Positions 50,971-59,338 of a DNA stretch of 64,000 bases are shown here, piece by piece; position 1 is the stretch's first letter; each line of letters opens with the position of its first letter. The notes under the pieces are model-generated. The model searched no databases, was not told the DNA's origin, and was given only the letters and a program-made list of their open reading frames with translations. The stretch comes from DAOTWC01 sp048499435 (GTDB lineage Bacteria; Chloroflexota; Anaerolineae; Aggregatilineales; Phototrophicaceae), in NCBI GenBank assembly GCA_048499435.1, contig JASNZW010000002.1, positions 372,001 through 436,000 on the forward strand, written 5' to 3'. The translations under genes were made by a program, and so were the position numbers.

Positions 50971-51083
50971 CCTCACCCCTAAATCCCCTCTCCATGAGGA
51001 GAGGGGACTTTGCGACTCGACTCGCGCCTTTTCCCCCTCTCTTATGGAGAGGGGGAAGCGAGCGCGGCGAGCAGGGGGTGAGG
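50971..51083. repeat. Hairpin repeat unit E (REP/MITE-like)
   Basis: Same family as units A-D: outer arms CCTCACCCC and GGGGTGAGG, inner hairpins CCCCTCTCC/GGAGAGGGG and CCCCCTCTC/GAGAGGGGG. The internal linker sequences differ from unit A, so the hairpins are conserved better than the loops between them. Non-coding. Confidence 0.85.
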
Positions 51084-51193
51084 TTCAGCAGGGGCCGGGG
51101 GGCGAGATGGCGTCTGCGCCATGTCCTGATCGCTGATCGTCAGCGGCCAGCACGCGCTGAGGCAGGTAGTGCGCCGTCCGGTAACAATGACCG

Positions 51194-52222
51194 CTATTTC
51201 TCGGCGGCGGCCAGGCGCGCGGCGTACTGGCGCTTGTAGTACTCCAGGTATTCGCCGGTTTTGATCTTGCGCCACCACCACTCGTTATCCTGATACCAGC
51301 GCACCGTCGCGGCCAGCGCCGTGTCGAACGTGTACTGGCGCTGCCAGCCCAGCGCGCGCGCCCGGTCGCAGTTCATGGCGTAGCGCACGTCGTGGCCTTC
51401 GCGGTCCGGCACGTGCCTGATGAGCGTGGCCGGCTTGCCCAGCAGCTCAAGGATGCGGTGCGTCACGTGGATGTTGTGCTCGTGGTGCTCGCCGGCGAGA
51501 TTATAGGCCGCGCCGGACTCGCCCTCGAACAGCGCCGTGACGACGCCCAGCGCGTGATCGTCCACGTACAGCCAGTCGCGAATCTGCATTCCGTCGCCGT
51601 AGACCGGCAGCGCGCGGTCGTCCAGCGCCTCGGTGACGAAGAAGGGGATAATCTTCTCCGGGTACTGGTAGGGGCCGAAGGTGTTGCTGCCGCGCGTGAT
51701 AACTGTGTCCATGCCGTGCGTGATGTGATAGGCGCGCACCAGCAGCTCGCCGCTGGCCTTGCTGGCGGCGTAAGGGCTGTTGGGCGCGAATTTGTCGTCC
51801 TCGACCGAGAAATGCCCCGGCTCGATGTCGCCGTAGACCTCGTCGGTCGAAACGTGCAGGAAGCGCCCCAGGCCGTGCTGGCGCGCCTCGTCCAGCAGGA
51901 TGTGCACGCCAACGGTGTTGGACTGGATGAAGGCGTCGGGCGCGAGGATGCTGCGGTCAACGTGGCTTTCGGCGGCGAAGTTGACCACTGTGTCAATGTC
52001 GTGCGCCTGGTAGGCGCGGCGGACGGCGTCGCGGTCGGCGATGTCGCCGCGCTCAAAGTGGTAGTTGGGCGCGCTGCTGACCGGCAGCAGGTTGTCGAGG
52101 TTGCCGGCATACGTCAGCTTGTCGTAGACGACGATCTTCATGTCAGGGTGCGCGGCCACCATGTAGCGCACGAAGGCGCTGCCGATAAAGCCCGCGCCGC
52201 CCGTTACCAGTATATTTTTCAT
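51194..52222 (-). CDS. rfbB: dTDP-glucose 4,6-dehydratase
   Basis: 342 residues, extended SDR. NAD loop LVTGGAGFIGSAFVRYM, the catalytic STDEVYGD and YAASKASGELLVRAYH (YxxxK). Converts dTDP-glucose to dTDP-4-keto-6-deoxyglucose, the second step toward dTDP-L-rhamnose. Its start overlaps the HAD gene by 4 bases. Together with the thymidylyltransferase upstream and RmlD at 44-45 kb it supplies three of four rhamnose steps; the epimerase RmlC was not found. Confidence 0.95.
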   Translation of the reverse strand: MKNILVTGGAGFIGSAFVRYMVAAHPDMKIVVYDKLTYAGNLDNLLPVSSAPNYHFERGDIADRDAVRRAYQAHDIDTVVNFAAESHVDRSILAPDAFIQSNTVGVHILLDEARQHGLGRFLHVSTDEVYGDIEPGHFSVEDDKFAPNSPYAASKASGELLVRAYHITHGMDTVITRGSNTFGPYQYPEKIIPFFVTEALDDRALPVYGDGMQIRDWLYVDDHALGVVTALFEGESGAAYNLAGEHHEHNIHVTHRILELLGKPATLIRHVPDREGHDVRYAMNCDRARALGWQRQYTFDTALAATVRWYQDNEWWWRKIKTGEYLEYYKRQYAARLAAAEK

Positions 52223-53094
52223 GCCTGCTGCTCCATTTCCCCGGCGCTGACGCTGGCCGGCTGCTGCGCTGAATCAGGGCTGCTGGCGAGGACGAAGCGC
52301 TCAACCGCCTCGGCCACGCCGTCGTTGTCGTTGGTCGCCACCACGTGATCGGCGACCGCCGTCAGATGCGGGTCGGCGTTGCCCATCGCCACGCCAATGC
52401 CGGCCAGCCGCACCATCTCGATATCGTTTTCGCCGTCGCCCAGCGCCAGCACGTGCCGCGCGTCGAGGTTGAACTCGCGCAGCAGCGTCTTGAGCGCCGT
52501 GCCTTTCGACGCGCCCGGCGGCAGCACCTCAACCATCTGCGGCACGTTGGCCTGCACCAGGCGGGCGGTCCCGTCAAGCTGCATGCTGAGCTGCCAGCGC
52601 AGCGCGCGCACGCGCCGCACGTCGTCAACGTCAATCAGCACCAGCTTGTTGACGGCGGTCGTGTCGAGGATGTTCTGCAGCGGGCCAACCGGCTCCGCCT
52701 CTGGCTCGCCATACTCGGTGAGCATGGCGGTGCGGCCGGTGCGGGCGCGCACCAGCAGCCGTTCGCCGGCATACGCCACCGCTGTGAAGCCCCGGTCCTC
52801 AGCGAAGGTGATGACGCGCCGGGCGATCGCCGGGTCGAGCGCCGTCTGGTGGCGCAGCGTGCCGTCGCTGTTGTAGACCGCCAGCCCCTGCGAGAAGATG
52901 CCGGGCGTGGTCAGGCCCAACTGGGCGATAATGTGCAGCGCCGAAGGGCGCGTTTTGCCAGTCGCCAGCACGACCTGCACCCCCCGGGCCATCGCCGCCC
53001 TCAGGGCGGTTTCGGTGCGCGGCGTCAGTTCGTGGGCGCTGTTCAGCAGCGTGCCGTCCAGGTCAACGGCGATCAAGCGGATTGAATCACTCAT
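52219..53094 (-). CDS. Cof-type HAD-superfamily phosphatase
   Basis: About 291 residues. Motif I DLDGTLLNSAHELTPRT, motif II region VVLATGKTR, motif III Lys in KGTALKTLL, motif IV GDGENDIEMVRLAG. Large Cof-type cap domain. These enzymes dephosphorylate sugar phosphates and related metabolites in the cytoplasm. The ATG at 53094 is chosen because upstream sequence is a REP-like repeat. Between rfbB and the thymidylyltransferase; specific substrate unknown. Confidence 0.9.
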   Translation of the reverse strand: MSDSIRLIAVDLDGTLLNSAHELTPRTETALRAAMARGVQVVLATGKTRPSALHIIAQLGLTTPGIFSQGLAVYNSDGTLRHQTALDPAIARRVITFAEDRGFTAVAYAGERLLVRARTGRTAMLTEYGEPEAEPVGPLQNILDTTAVNKLVLIDVDDVRRVRALRWQLSMQLDGTARLVQANVPQMVEVLPPGASKGTALKTLLREFNLDARHVLALGDGENDIEMVRLAGIGVAMGNADPHLTAVADHVVATNDNDGVAEAVERFVLASSPDSAQQPASVSAGEMEQQA

Positions 53095-53152
53095 CAGGGT
53101 TCGCTCTGTCTTTCGTTTATCGGTCTCCAGCGCGCAGCCATGCTGGTGTTTT

Positions 53153-53217
53153 CCCTCACCCCCGGCCCTCTCGCCCGTCCAGCGGGAAAGGGGTGGCGCG
53201 AAGCGCCGGGGTGAGGG
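53153..53217. repeat. 65-bp inverted-repeat element
   Basis: Outer arms CCCTCACCCCCGGC and GCCGGGGTGAGGG, inner arms CGCTT/CGCGCCA-like imperfect pairing. Distinct from the CCTCACCCCTAAAT family but similar in style. Located between the HAD gene start and the thymidylyltransferase stop, where it could act as an RNA hairpin. Confidence 0.65.
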
Positions 53218-53240
53218 GGCATGGCGGCACCCAGGCGATT

Positions 53241-54311
53241 CTACACGATCCACACGGTGCTGTGATCGCCCAGGTTCATTTTGAGCGCGCGCGGCTTCTC
53301 GTCGGCGCGCTGGACGACGGCGTGCCGCCCGATCAGCGTGTCCTGCACGCGCACCGGCAGGTCCTTGACGGTGCTGTGCTCCAGCACAATGCTGCGCTCG
53401 ATCTCGCAGTTGCGGATGGTGACATCGTGCGCGATGCTGGAAAATGGCCCGACGTAGCTGTTTTCGATGACCGCGTTCTCGCCGATGATCGTCGGCCCGC
53501 GCACCACGCTGTTGACGATGCGCGCGCCGCTTTCGACGGTGACGCGGCGGTCAATCTCCGCGTTTTCGATGCGCGCGTCCGGCGCGATATGCGGCGTCAG
53601 TTCCTCCAGCACCAGGCTGTTGGCCTCCAGCATGTCGGTCGGCTTGCCGGTGTCAATCCACCAGCCGGTGTGAACGTGCGGGTAGACGCTGTAGCCGGCG
53701 TCAATCAGCCATTGGATAGCGTCGGTGATCTCCAGCTCGCCGCGCGCCGACGGTTTGATGGCGTCCGCTGCCTCGAAAATGTGATGGTCGAACATGTAGA
53801 TGCCCACCAGCGCCAGGCTGCTGGGCGGGTCTTTAGGTTTCTCGATCAGCCGTTCAATGCTGTTGTCGGGCCGCAGTTTGGCGACGCCGTAGGACTGCGG
53901 GTTAGGGACTTCCTTCAGCACGATCTGGCTGTTCCAGGCGCTGCTGGCGAAGTCGCTGATGAGGCTGCCGATGCCGCCTTCGATAACGTTGTCGCCCAGG
54001 AACATGACGAAGCGCTCGTCGCCCAGGAAGCCGCGCGAGATTTTGACGGCGTGCGCCAGCCCGTCGGGGCTGTCCTGCGGGATATACGTCAGGCGCACGC
54101 GCCAGCGGCTGCCGTCGCCCAGCGCTTCCTGAATCTCCGGCCCGGTGCTGCCGATGACGATGCCGATTTCGTCCACGCCGGCGTCGCGGATCGCCTCAAT
54201 CACGCGCACCAGGATCGGCTTATTGGCGACCGGTATCAACTGCTTGGCGCGGGTATACGTAAGCGGGTACAGGCGTGTGCCCTTTCCCCCGCTGAGGATC
54301 AACCCTTTCAT
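53241..54311 (-). CDS. rfbA: Glucose-1-phosphate thymidylyltransferase (long form)
   Basis: 356 residues. The nucleotidyltransferase domain begins KGLILSGGKGTRLYPLTYTR with AKQLIPVANKPIL. A left-handed beta-helix forms the C-terminal 120 residues (hexapeptide-like NAEIDRRVTVESGARIVNSV). This is the StrD/long RmlA form. It makes dTDP-glucose from dTTP and glucose-1-phosphate. The related sugar-nucleotide genes follow on the same strand. Confidence 0.9.
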   Translation of the reverse strand: MKGLILSGGKGTRLYPLTYTRAKQLIPVANKPILVRVIEAIRDAGVDEIGIVIGSTGPEIQEALGDGSRWRVRLTYIPQDSPDGLAHAVKISRGFLGDERFVMFLGDNVIEGGIGSLISDFASSAWNSQIVLKEVPNPQSYGVAKLRPDNSIERLIEKPKDPPSSLALVGIYMFDHHIFEAADAIKPSARGELEITDAIQWLIDAGYSVYPHVHTGWWIDTGKPTDMLEANSLVLEELTPHIAPDARIENAEIDRRVTVESGARIVNSVVRGPTIIGENAVIENSYVGPFSSIAHDVTIRNCEIERSIVLEHSTVKDLPVRVQDTLIGRHAVVQRADEKPRALKMNLGDHSTVWIV

Positions 54312-54395
54312 AGTTGGCTCTCACTCCGTGCTGTGTCGGTACACAAAGGCGCGCGTGCTGCGCTTTAACGGTAGCGGCTGTGGTCTAACACCCGC

Positions 54396-54956
54396 CTAAA
54401 AAAGCCGCTTGGACATGAAAATATCCGGTTTGCCGGGGCCGTTGGCGTCTGGCAGCACGCCGGTGATGGTGAAGCCGCAGCGCTGGTAGAAGCTGTACGG
54501 GTGATTTTTGAAGTTCTGAACGGCGCGGATGCGCTCCCAGGTGCTGTCATACAGGTCGGCGCTGCTGAGGCTGGTCATGCCGTTCTCGTCGTCAGTGCCC
54601 AGCGTGAGCGTGAGCGCGCCGCGCGCCCGCGCCTGCGCTTCGAGGTCGGCCACCAGCGCCCGCCCGATGCCCTGGCCCCGCTGCGCCGGGTCAACGACCA
54701 GCGGGTGCAGCTCCCACACGCGGCCATCGTAGCCCAGCTCCTGGCCGCCCACCCAGCCGATCACGCCGCCGCGCGCGTCCAGCGCCGCCCGGCAGATGCT
54801 GTCTGGCCCCTGCAGGCCGCGCACTTCCGCCAGGGCCGCGTCGAGTGTGGGCCAGGCGGCGGGCCAGTGTTCGCGAAAGCTGACCACCAGCAGGCGCGCC
54901 GCCTGTTCGATGCGCCGGGTGTGGTGCGGCCGCAGGTCAGCGATGCGCGCCAGCAT
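54396..54956 (-). CDS. GNAT N-acetyltransferase
   Basis: 186 residues, single domain. The acetyl-CoA loop reads LVVDPAQRGQGIGRALVADL, followed by a strand TLTLGTDDENGMTSLSS and the terminal YQRCGFTITG. The last third (YQRCGFTITGVLPDANGPGK) matches AacA4/AAC(6')-Ib-like and related small acetyltransferases only loosely. It begins 3 bases after the PLP-enzyme stop. Acceptor unknown. Confidence 0.87.
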   Translation of the reverse strand: MLARIADLRPHHTRRIEQAARLLVVSFREHWPAAWPTLDAALAEVRGLQGPDSICRAALDARGGVIGWVGGQELGYDGRVWELHPLVVDPAQRGQGIGRALVADLEAQARARGALTLTLGTDDENGMTSLSSADLYDSTWERIRAVQNFKNHPYSFYQRCGFTITGVLPDANGPGKPDIFMSKRLF

Positions 54957-54959
54957 GCG

Positions 54960-56117
54960 TTATACCCTGCCCAGCGCCTGCTGGAAATCGGCCAGCAGGT
55001 CGTCCACATCCTCCAGGCCCGCCGAGATGCGCACTGTCCCCGGCGTGACGCCGGCCCGGCGCAGCTCGGCATCGCTGATGCGCATGTGGCTGGTCAGTAC
55101 GGGGATGCTCACCAGCGTCTCGACGCCGCCCAGGCTGGTGGCGTTGAGCGCGATCTCCAGGGCGTCGCAGAAGCGGCTGGCGGCGTCCAGGTCAGCGAAT
55201 TCGACAGCCAGCATCCCGCTGAAGCCGCGCATCTGCCGCCGCGCCACCGCGTGCGCGGGTGACGACGGCAGGCCGGGGTAGTGGACCTGGCGCACTTTCG
55301 GCTCGGCGGCGAAGAACTCGGCCAGCGTCTGCGCCGTCTGGTTATGCGCCGCCATGCGCACCGCCAGCGTTTTCAGGCTGCGGTCAAGCAGCGCCGCCTC
55401 GTGCGGGCTGCTGCACCCGCCGAAAACCACCATCGCCTGGTGAATCGTCTCGATCAGCGCCGCCGGCCCCAGCGCCGCGCCCGCCAGCACGTCGCTGTGG
55501 CCGCCCAGGTATTTGGTCGCGCTGTGCAGGGTTAAATCCACGCCCAGCGGCAGCGGGTTCTGGTTGATGGGCGAGGCGAAGGTGTTGTCCAGCACCGTGC
55601 GCGCGCCCACGCGGCGCGCCGCCGCCACCACCGCGCCGATATCGAGGCAGTCGCTCGTCGGGTTGACGGGCGTCTCGAAGTAGACCAGCTTCACCGTCGG
55701 CGCGTACTGTTCCAGGTTGTAGAGTTCGTCGGCGTCCAGGAAATGCACATCAATGCCCAGGCCGGGCGCGAAATCGCGCAGGAAGCGGTAAGCCGCGCCG
55801 TAGAGCCGCGTCGAGGCCGCCACCGCGTCGCCGGCGCGCAGCAGCGCCAGCAGTGTCGTCGTGATGGCGGCCATGCCGCTGGCAAAGAGCACGCCGTCCT
55901 CGGCCTGTTCCAGCCGCGCCAGCTTCTCCTCAACGTTGCGAATCGTCGGGTTGCCGTGCCGGGTGTACACGGCGAAGTCGCGGTCGTGGCCAAAGCTGGC
56001 GTAGTCCGCGCTGCGCTCGACCGCGAAGGTGGTCGAGTTGTAGATGGGGTAATTGGCGCTGTGGAAGCTGGTGTCGCGCCGGCCGTGAATCGCCTGGGTT
56101 GCTGCTCGCCGCTGCAT
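54960..56117 (-). CDS. Cys/Met-metabolism PLP enzyme (cystathionine gamma-synthase/lyase family)
   Basis: 385 residues, fold-type I. The PLP lysine is in LTLHSATKYLGGHSDVL. Other motifs: YTRHGNPTIRNVEEKLARLE and ASGMAAITTTLLALL. The family covers cystathionine gamma-synthase, beta-lyase, gamma-lyase and methionine gamma-lyase; the sequence alone does not separate these. No sulphur-metabolism neighbours help. Located upstream of the GNAT gene in the same strand block. Confidence 0.88.
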   Translation of the reverse strand: MQRRAATQAIHGRRDTSFHSANYPIYNSTTFAVERSADYASFGHDRDFAVYTRHGNPTIRNVEEKLARLEQAEDGVLFASGMAAITTTLLALLRAGDAVAASTRLYGAAYRFLRDFAPGLGIDVHFLDADELYNLEQYAPTVKLVYFETPVNPTSDCLDIGAVVAAARRVGARTVLDNTFASPINQNPLPLGVDLTLHSATKYLGGHSDVLAGAALGPAALIETIHQAMVVFGGCSSPHEAALLDRSLKTLAVRMAAHNQTAQTLAEFFAAEPKVRQVHYPGLPSSPAHAVARRQMRGFSGMLAVEFADLDAASRFCDALEIALNATSLGGVETLVSIPVLTSHMRISDAELRRAGVTPGTVRISAGLEDVDDLLADFQQALGRV

Positions 56118-56224
56118 AGCCTCTCCTTAACGCGGAACTCGGCTGTCAGCCGCCGCCCCGGTGTGTGTCCCGGCCGCCGGAGAACAGGGCCGGTTCAATC
56201 GCCATCCAACAGCCAGCTTCTTAA

Positions 56225-56875
56225 CTAACGGCGCTGGCGCAGCAGCCAGGTGTACAGTTTCGGGTTAGCGTAAGCCTGCGTCCATGAGTCGTGGCCGACG
56301 CCAGGGTACATGGTGAGCCGCGCCGTGCCGCCCGCCGCTTTGACCGCCTGCACCATGAGCTTTGACTCGCGCGGGTGCACAACTTCATCCTTGCTGCCGT
56401 GAAAGGCCCACACCGGCAGGTCTTTCAGCCGTTCGGCGGTCCAGAGGATGCCGCCGCCGCACACCGGCGCGATCGCGGCGAAGCGCTGCGGGCAGCGCGC
56501 CGCCAGCAGCCACGTGCCGAAGCCGCCCATGCTCAGGCCGGTCAGGTATACGCGCCGCGTGTCAACGTTGAGCGTCGCCGCCGCGTGGTCCAGCAGCGCC
56601 TCCAGCGCGTCAAGCTGTTCGTGCCAGAACGAATCGGGCGGGCACTGCGGCATCACCGCCACGAACGGGAACGCTTCCCCGGCGGCGAGGTGTTTGGCGA
56701 GGCCGTGCAGCGGCACGCGCGCCAGGTCGGTGCCGCGCTCGCCCATGCCGTGCAGGAACATGACCAGCGGCCAGGGCTTGCGCCGTTCATAGCCGGCGGG
56801 GCGGTAGAGCAGGTAGGGCAGGCTGAGCTGGCGGGTAACGGTGGCGTTGAACGAACTTGCTTCCAGGTTGGTCAT
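56225..56875 (-). CDS. Alpha/beta hydrolase (prolyl-oligopeptidase-like esterase)
   Basis: 216 residues. Oxyanion region MFLHGMGERGTDLARVP, nucleophile elbow GLSMGGFGTW, acid in FHGSKDEVVHP and His in YPGVGHDSW, so the catalytic triad is complete. No signal peptide. Small PEP-like esterases of this type hydrolyse acyl or feruloyl esters. It lies 6 bases downstream of the CpsD-like gene, which may point to removal of acyl groups from the polysaccharide. Confidence 0.9.
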   Translation of the reverse strand: MTNLEASSFNATVTRQLSLPYLLYRPAGYERRKPWPLVMFLHGMGERGTDLARVPLHGLAKHLAAGEAFPFVAVMPQCPPDSFWHEQLDALEALLDHAAATLNVDTRRVYLTGLSMGGFGTWLLAARCPQRFAAIAPVCGGGILWTAERLKDLPVWAFHGSKDEVVHPRESKLMVQAVKAAGGTARLTMYPGVGHDSWTQAYANPKLYTWLLRQRR

Positions 56876-56881
56876 CAGGCT

Positions 56882-57541
56882 TTATCCATAGTAGTGGCCC
56901 GCGCGCTCGCGCGGGGCGTTGCTCAATACAGCGCCGACGATACGCGCGTGGACGCGCTCCAGCGCTTCGCGGGCGCGGGCGGCGTGTTCGCGCCGTGTGT
57001 GGCCGGCGCGCACCACCAGCAGCACGCCGTCCAGGCGCGAGCCGAGCAGGGCGGCGTCGGTGGCGGCCAGCACCGGCGGGCTGTCGAACAGCACGTAGTG
57101 CGCGCGCGCCTTCAGCAGCCCGATGATGTCCAGCATGCGCTGGCTGCCCAGCACGTCGGCGGGGGTGGGCGGCAGCGCGCCAGCGGGCAGCAGCAGCAGG
57201 TTGTCCACGCCCGTGCTGACGAGCGGCGGCTGCGCCAGCGCGCTGTCGTCGAGCATCATGGTCGTCAGGCCCTGCGCGCTGTCCACGTTCCACAGGGTGT
57301 GCTGCGACGGGCGGCGCAGGTCGCTGTCCACCAGGATCGTCTTGTGGCCGCTTTGGGCGAAAGTCACCGCCAGGTTGGCCAGCACCAGGCTTTTGCCTTC
57401 GCTTTCGGCGGGGGACGTGACCACCAGCGTGCTGATGGGGTTTTCCACGCTGCTGAACATCAGGTTGGTGCGCAGCGTGCGGTAGGCTTCGGCGGCGGCG
57501 GAGCGCGGCGCGGCCAGCGTGATCAGATCAGAGGGGGGCAT
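56882..57541 (-). CDS. CpsD/CapB-type tyrosine autokinase-like ATPase
   Basis: 219 residues. Substrate-free BY-kinase layout: AEAYRTLRTNL at the N terminus, Walker A SPAESEGKSLVLANLA, Walker A' ILVDSDLRRPSQ, Walker B VLFDSPPVL. The C terminus ends HYYG, a short Tyr pair rather than a long Tyr cluster. Works with the Wzz-like protein encoded just upstream to control polysaccharide assembly. AGGTG lies 5 bases before the ATG. Confidence 0.9.
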   Translation of the reverse strand: MPPSDLITLAAPRSAAAEAYRTLRTNLMFSSVENPISTLVVTSPAESEGKSLVLANLAVTFAQSGHKTILVDSDLRRPSQHTLWNVDSAQGLTTMMLDDSALAQPPLVSTGVDNLLLLPAGALPPTPADVLGSQRMLDIIGLLKARAHYVLFDSPPVLAATDAALLGSRLDGVLLVVRAGHTRREHAARAREALERVHARIVGAVLSNAPRERAGHYYG

Positions 57542-57544
57542 TGT

Positions 57545-58204
57545 TCACCTGCTTTCGCTATCGGGCAGGGCGGCCAGCACGGGCAGATCCAGGCCGCGCT
57601 CTACGTCGTCGCGGCTGTGGACGACGCTGCTTTCCAGGTATTCCAGCGCGAAGACGATGATGCCGCCCAGCAGCACGCCCAGCAGCGCGCCGGCGGCGGC
57701 GTTGATCAGGATGCGCGGGCTGAGCAGGCTGTAGCGCGCCACATCCTGCAGGCGCGCGTCAATGCGGTCCTCGCGGCGCGCCTTCTGGTTTTCCTCGTTG
57801 CGATACTGGATGAGCAGGTTGCCCCACTCGCGCGCGACGTCGTTCGCCAGGTCGCCGTTGGGTAGGTCCACGTCAATCTGAATGGACAGGCTGTTGGGGT
57901 CGGGCACGATCGTGACGGCGTCCTTAAGCGCGCTCGCCTGCATATCCAGGCTGAGGTTGTCTATCACTTTCTGGGCGACAAATTCGCTGTCGAGATAGGC
58001 GACGTGGTTGCCCAGCAGCGTCTTGCTGGCCTCGGTGAGGCCCAGGTCAGCGCGGGCGGGCTGCATCAGCACGCGCTGGGTCGAGCGATAAATGGGCTGC
58101 ATCCGCGCGCTGAGCACATAGGCGCTGACAGCCGCCAGCGCCGCCAGCAGCAGCACGATCCAGCCCCGGCGCAGCAGCACGCGCCCGTAATCAATCAGGC
58201 TCAT
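57545..58204 (-). CDS. Wzz/CpsC-like polysaccharide co-polymerase
   Basis: 219 residues. Two membrane helices (about 14-32 and 168-190) flank an extracytoplasmic domain; the C terminus is cytoplasmic and ends near LPVLAALPDSE. The N-terminal IDYGRVLLRRGWIVLLLAALA is typical of CpsC/YveK. It pairs with the CpsD-like ATPase, whose gene starts 3 bases after this stop. A GGTACAAT -10 box is at 58250-58255. Confidence 0.9.
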   Translation of the reverse strand: MSLIDYGRVLLRRGWIVLLLAALAAVSAYVLSARMQPIYRSTQRVLMQPARADLGLTEASKTLLGNHVAYLDSEFVAQKVIDNLSLDMQASALKDAVTIVPDPNSLSIQIDVDLPNGDLANDVAREWGNLLIQYRNEENQKARREDRIDARLQDVARYSLLSPRILINAAAGALLGVLLGGIIVFALEYLESSVVHSRDDVERGLDLPVLAALPDSESR

Positions 58205-58249
58205 TCCTAACGACTCCTTCGCGCGGCCTGCGCGGCCTGCGCGGCGGCT

Positions 58250-58255
58250 ATTGTA
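58250..58255 (-). promoter_or_regulatory. -10 box (CGGTACAATAG) of the CpsC/CpsD pair
   Basis: TACAAT preceded by CGG on the minus strand, 46 bases before the Wzz-like ATG. No good -35 box. It would separate this pair from the upstream folate genes. Confidence 0.45.
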
Positions 58256-58291
58256 CCGTATCGGCGGGCGTTTGGTAGGGACGGGGCGAAA

Positions 58292-58810
58292 TCAATCTGT
58301 GTCGAACGCCAGCGCGACGACGCGCAGGGCGCGGGTGTCGAACTGGCTGGCGATCTGCGCCAGCGTCGCGCCGGTTTCGGGGTGAACGTAGTTGGGGGCC
58401 AGGTCGGCCAGCGGCACCGCCAGGTGCGCGAAGCGCAGGATGTCGGGGTCGGGCACGCGCCAGGGCTTGTCGCCATACGTCAGCGCCTGGTCGCCCCACA
58501 GCGCGATGTCCAGGTCAATTGTGCGCGGCGCGTTTTTGTTGCGTGGGTCGCGCAGACGGCCCAGCGCCTGCTCGATGCGCGCCAGCACGTCCCGCTTGAA
58601 GTCCGCCGGGGCCAGCGCGGTCTCGACCTTCACGGCCATGTTGTAGAAATCCGGCTGGTCGGCGAAGCCCTGCGGCGGCGTGCGGTACACCGGCGAGCGC
58701 GCCAGCAGGGCGCAGCGCCCCGCCAGCAGGCGCACCGCCGCCGGCAGGTTCACGGCTGGCGCGATATTCGACCCCAGCGCCACGAAGGCGACCACCGGCG
58801 GCTCAGGCAT
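58292..58810 (-). CDS. folK: 2-amino-4-hydroxy-6-hydroxymethyldihydropteridine diphosphokinase
   Basis: 172 residues. FALGSN-type start (VALGSNIAPAVNL), the RSPVYRTPPQGFADQPDFYN core and GRLRDPRNKNAPRTIDLDIAL near residues 84-104 are diagnostic. Transfers pyrophosphate from ATP to the pterin in folate synthesis. The start overlaps folB by 8 bases. Confidence 0.96.
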   Translation of the reverse strand: MPEPPVVAFVALGSNIAPAVNLPAAVRLLAGRCALLARSPVYRTPPQGFADQPDFYNMAVKVETALAPADFKRDVLARIEQALGRLRDPRNKNAPRTIDLDIALWGDQALTYGDKPWRVPDPDILRFAHLAVPLADLAPNYVHPETGATLAQIASQFDTRALRVVALAFDTD

Positions 58811-59165
58811 AGTCGGCGGGCGTGCGCTCGATCACGATGCCGACGCTGTCGGAAAAGCGCAGCGCGCCCGGCTTGTGAACGCGCACCTGCGCGTAAGGCG
58901 CGCCGTGCCCGGCCACGATAATGCGCGCGATCTCGGCGGCCAGCTTCTCCACCAGAAAGTATTCCGACGCTTCGACATGCGCGATGATGGCTTTGGTCAC
59001 AGTGCGGTAATTGAAGGCGTCGTCCGGGTTATCGGTCTGCCCGGCGCGGCGCGCGTCGGTGCCGATGCGCAGGCTGATGACGACATCCTGGCGGCTGGCG
59101 CGCTCGTGCGGGCTGAAGCCGATCACGCAGCGCAGGCGCAGGTTGTCAATTTCGATGATGTCCAT
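58803..59165 (-). CDS. folB: Dihydroneopterin aldolase
   Basis: 120 residues. Cleaves dihydroneopterin to 6-hydroxymethyl-dihydropterin, the step before FolK. Conserved elements: IIEIDNLRLRCVIGFSPHER at the start, the NYRTVTKAIIAHVE middle and FLVEKLAAEIARIIV. Length is normal. It diverges from folE across a 173-bp gap, so three folate genes sit together; dihydropteroate synthase is not in the window. Confidence 0.94.
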   Translation of the reverse strand: MDIIEIDNLRLRCVIGFSPHERASRQDVVISLRIGTDARRAGQTDNPDDAFNYRTVTKAIIAHVEASEYFLVEKLAAEIARIIVAGHGAPYAQVRVHKPGALRFSDSVGIVIERTPADYA

Positions 59166-59338
59166 GGTTTATTCTCATCTGGCGTTAAGCTAACCCGTGT
59201 AAGACTTCAACTTACCAGCATATCTTATATTTCAGGCTCTGGCACTGCCGCCGCCCGCCGCAGCGGGGGGTGTGCGCGGCGCAGCCGAAGCGACACACTG
59301 CCAGTTTCGTCCTTGTTGTTAGAGAAGGCAAAGAGCTG

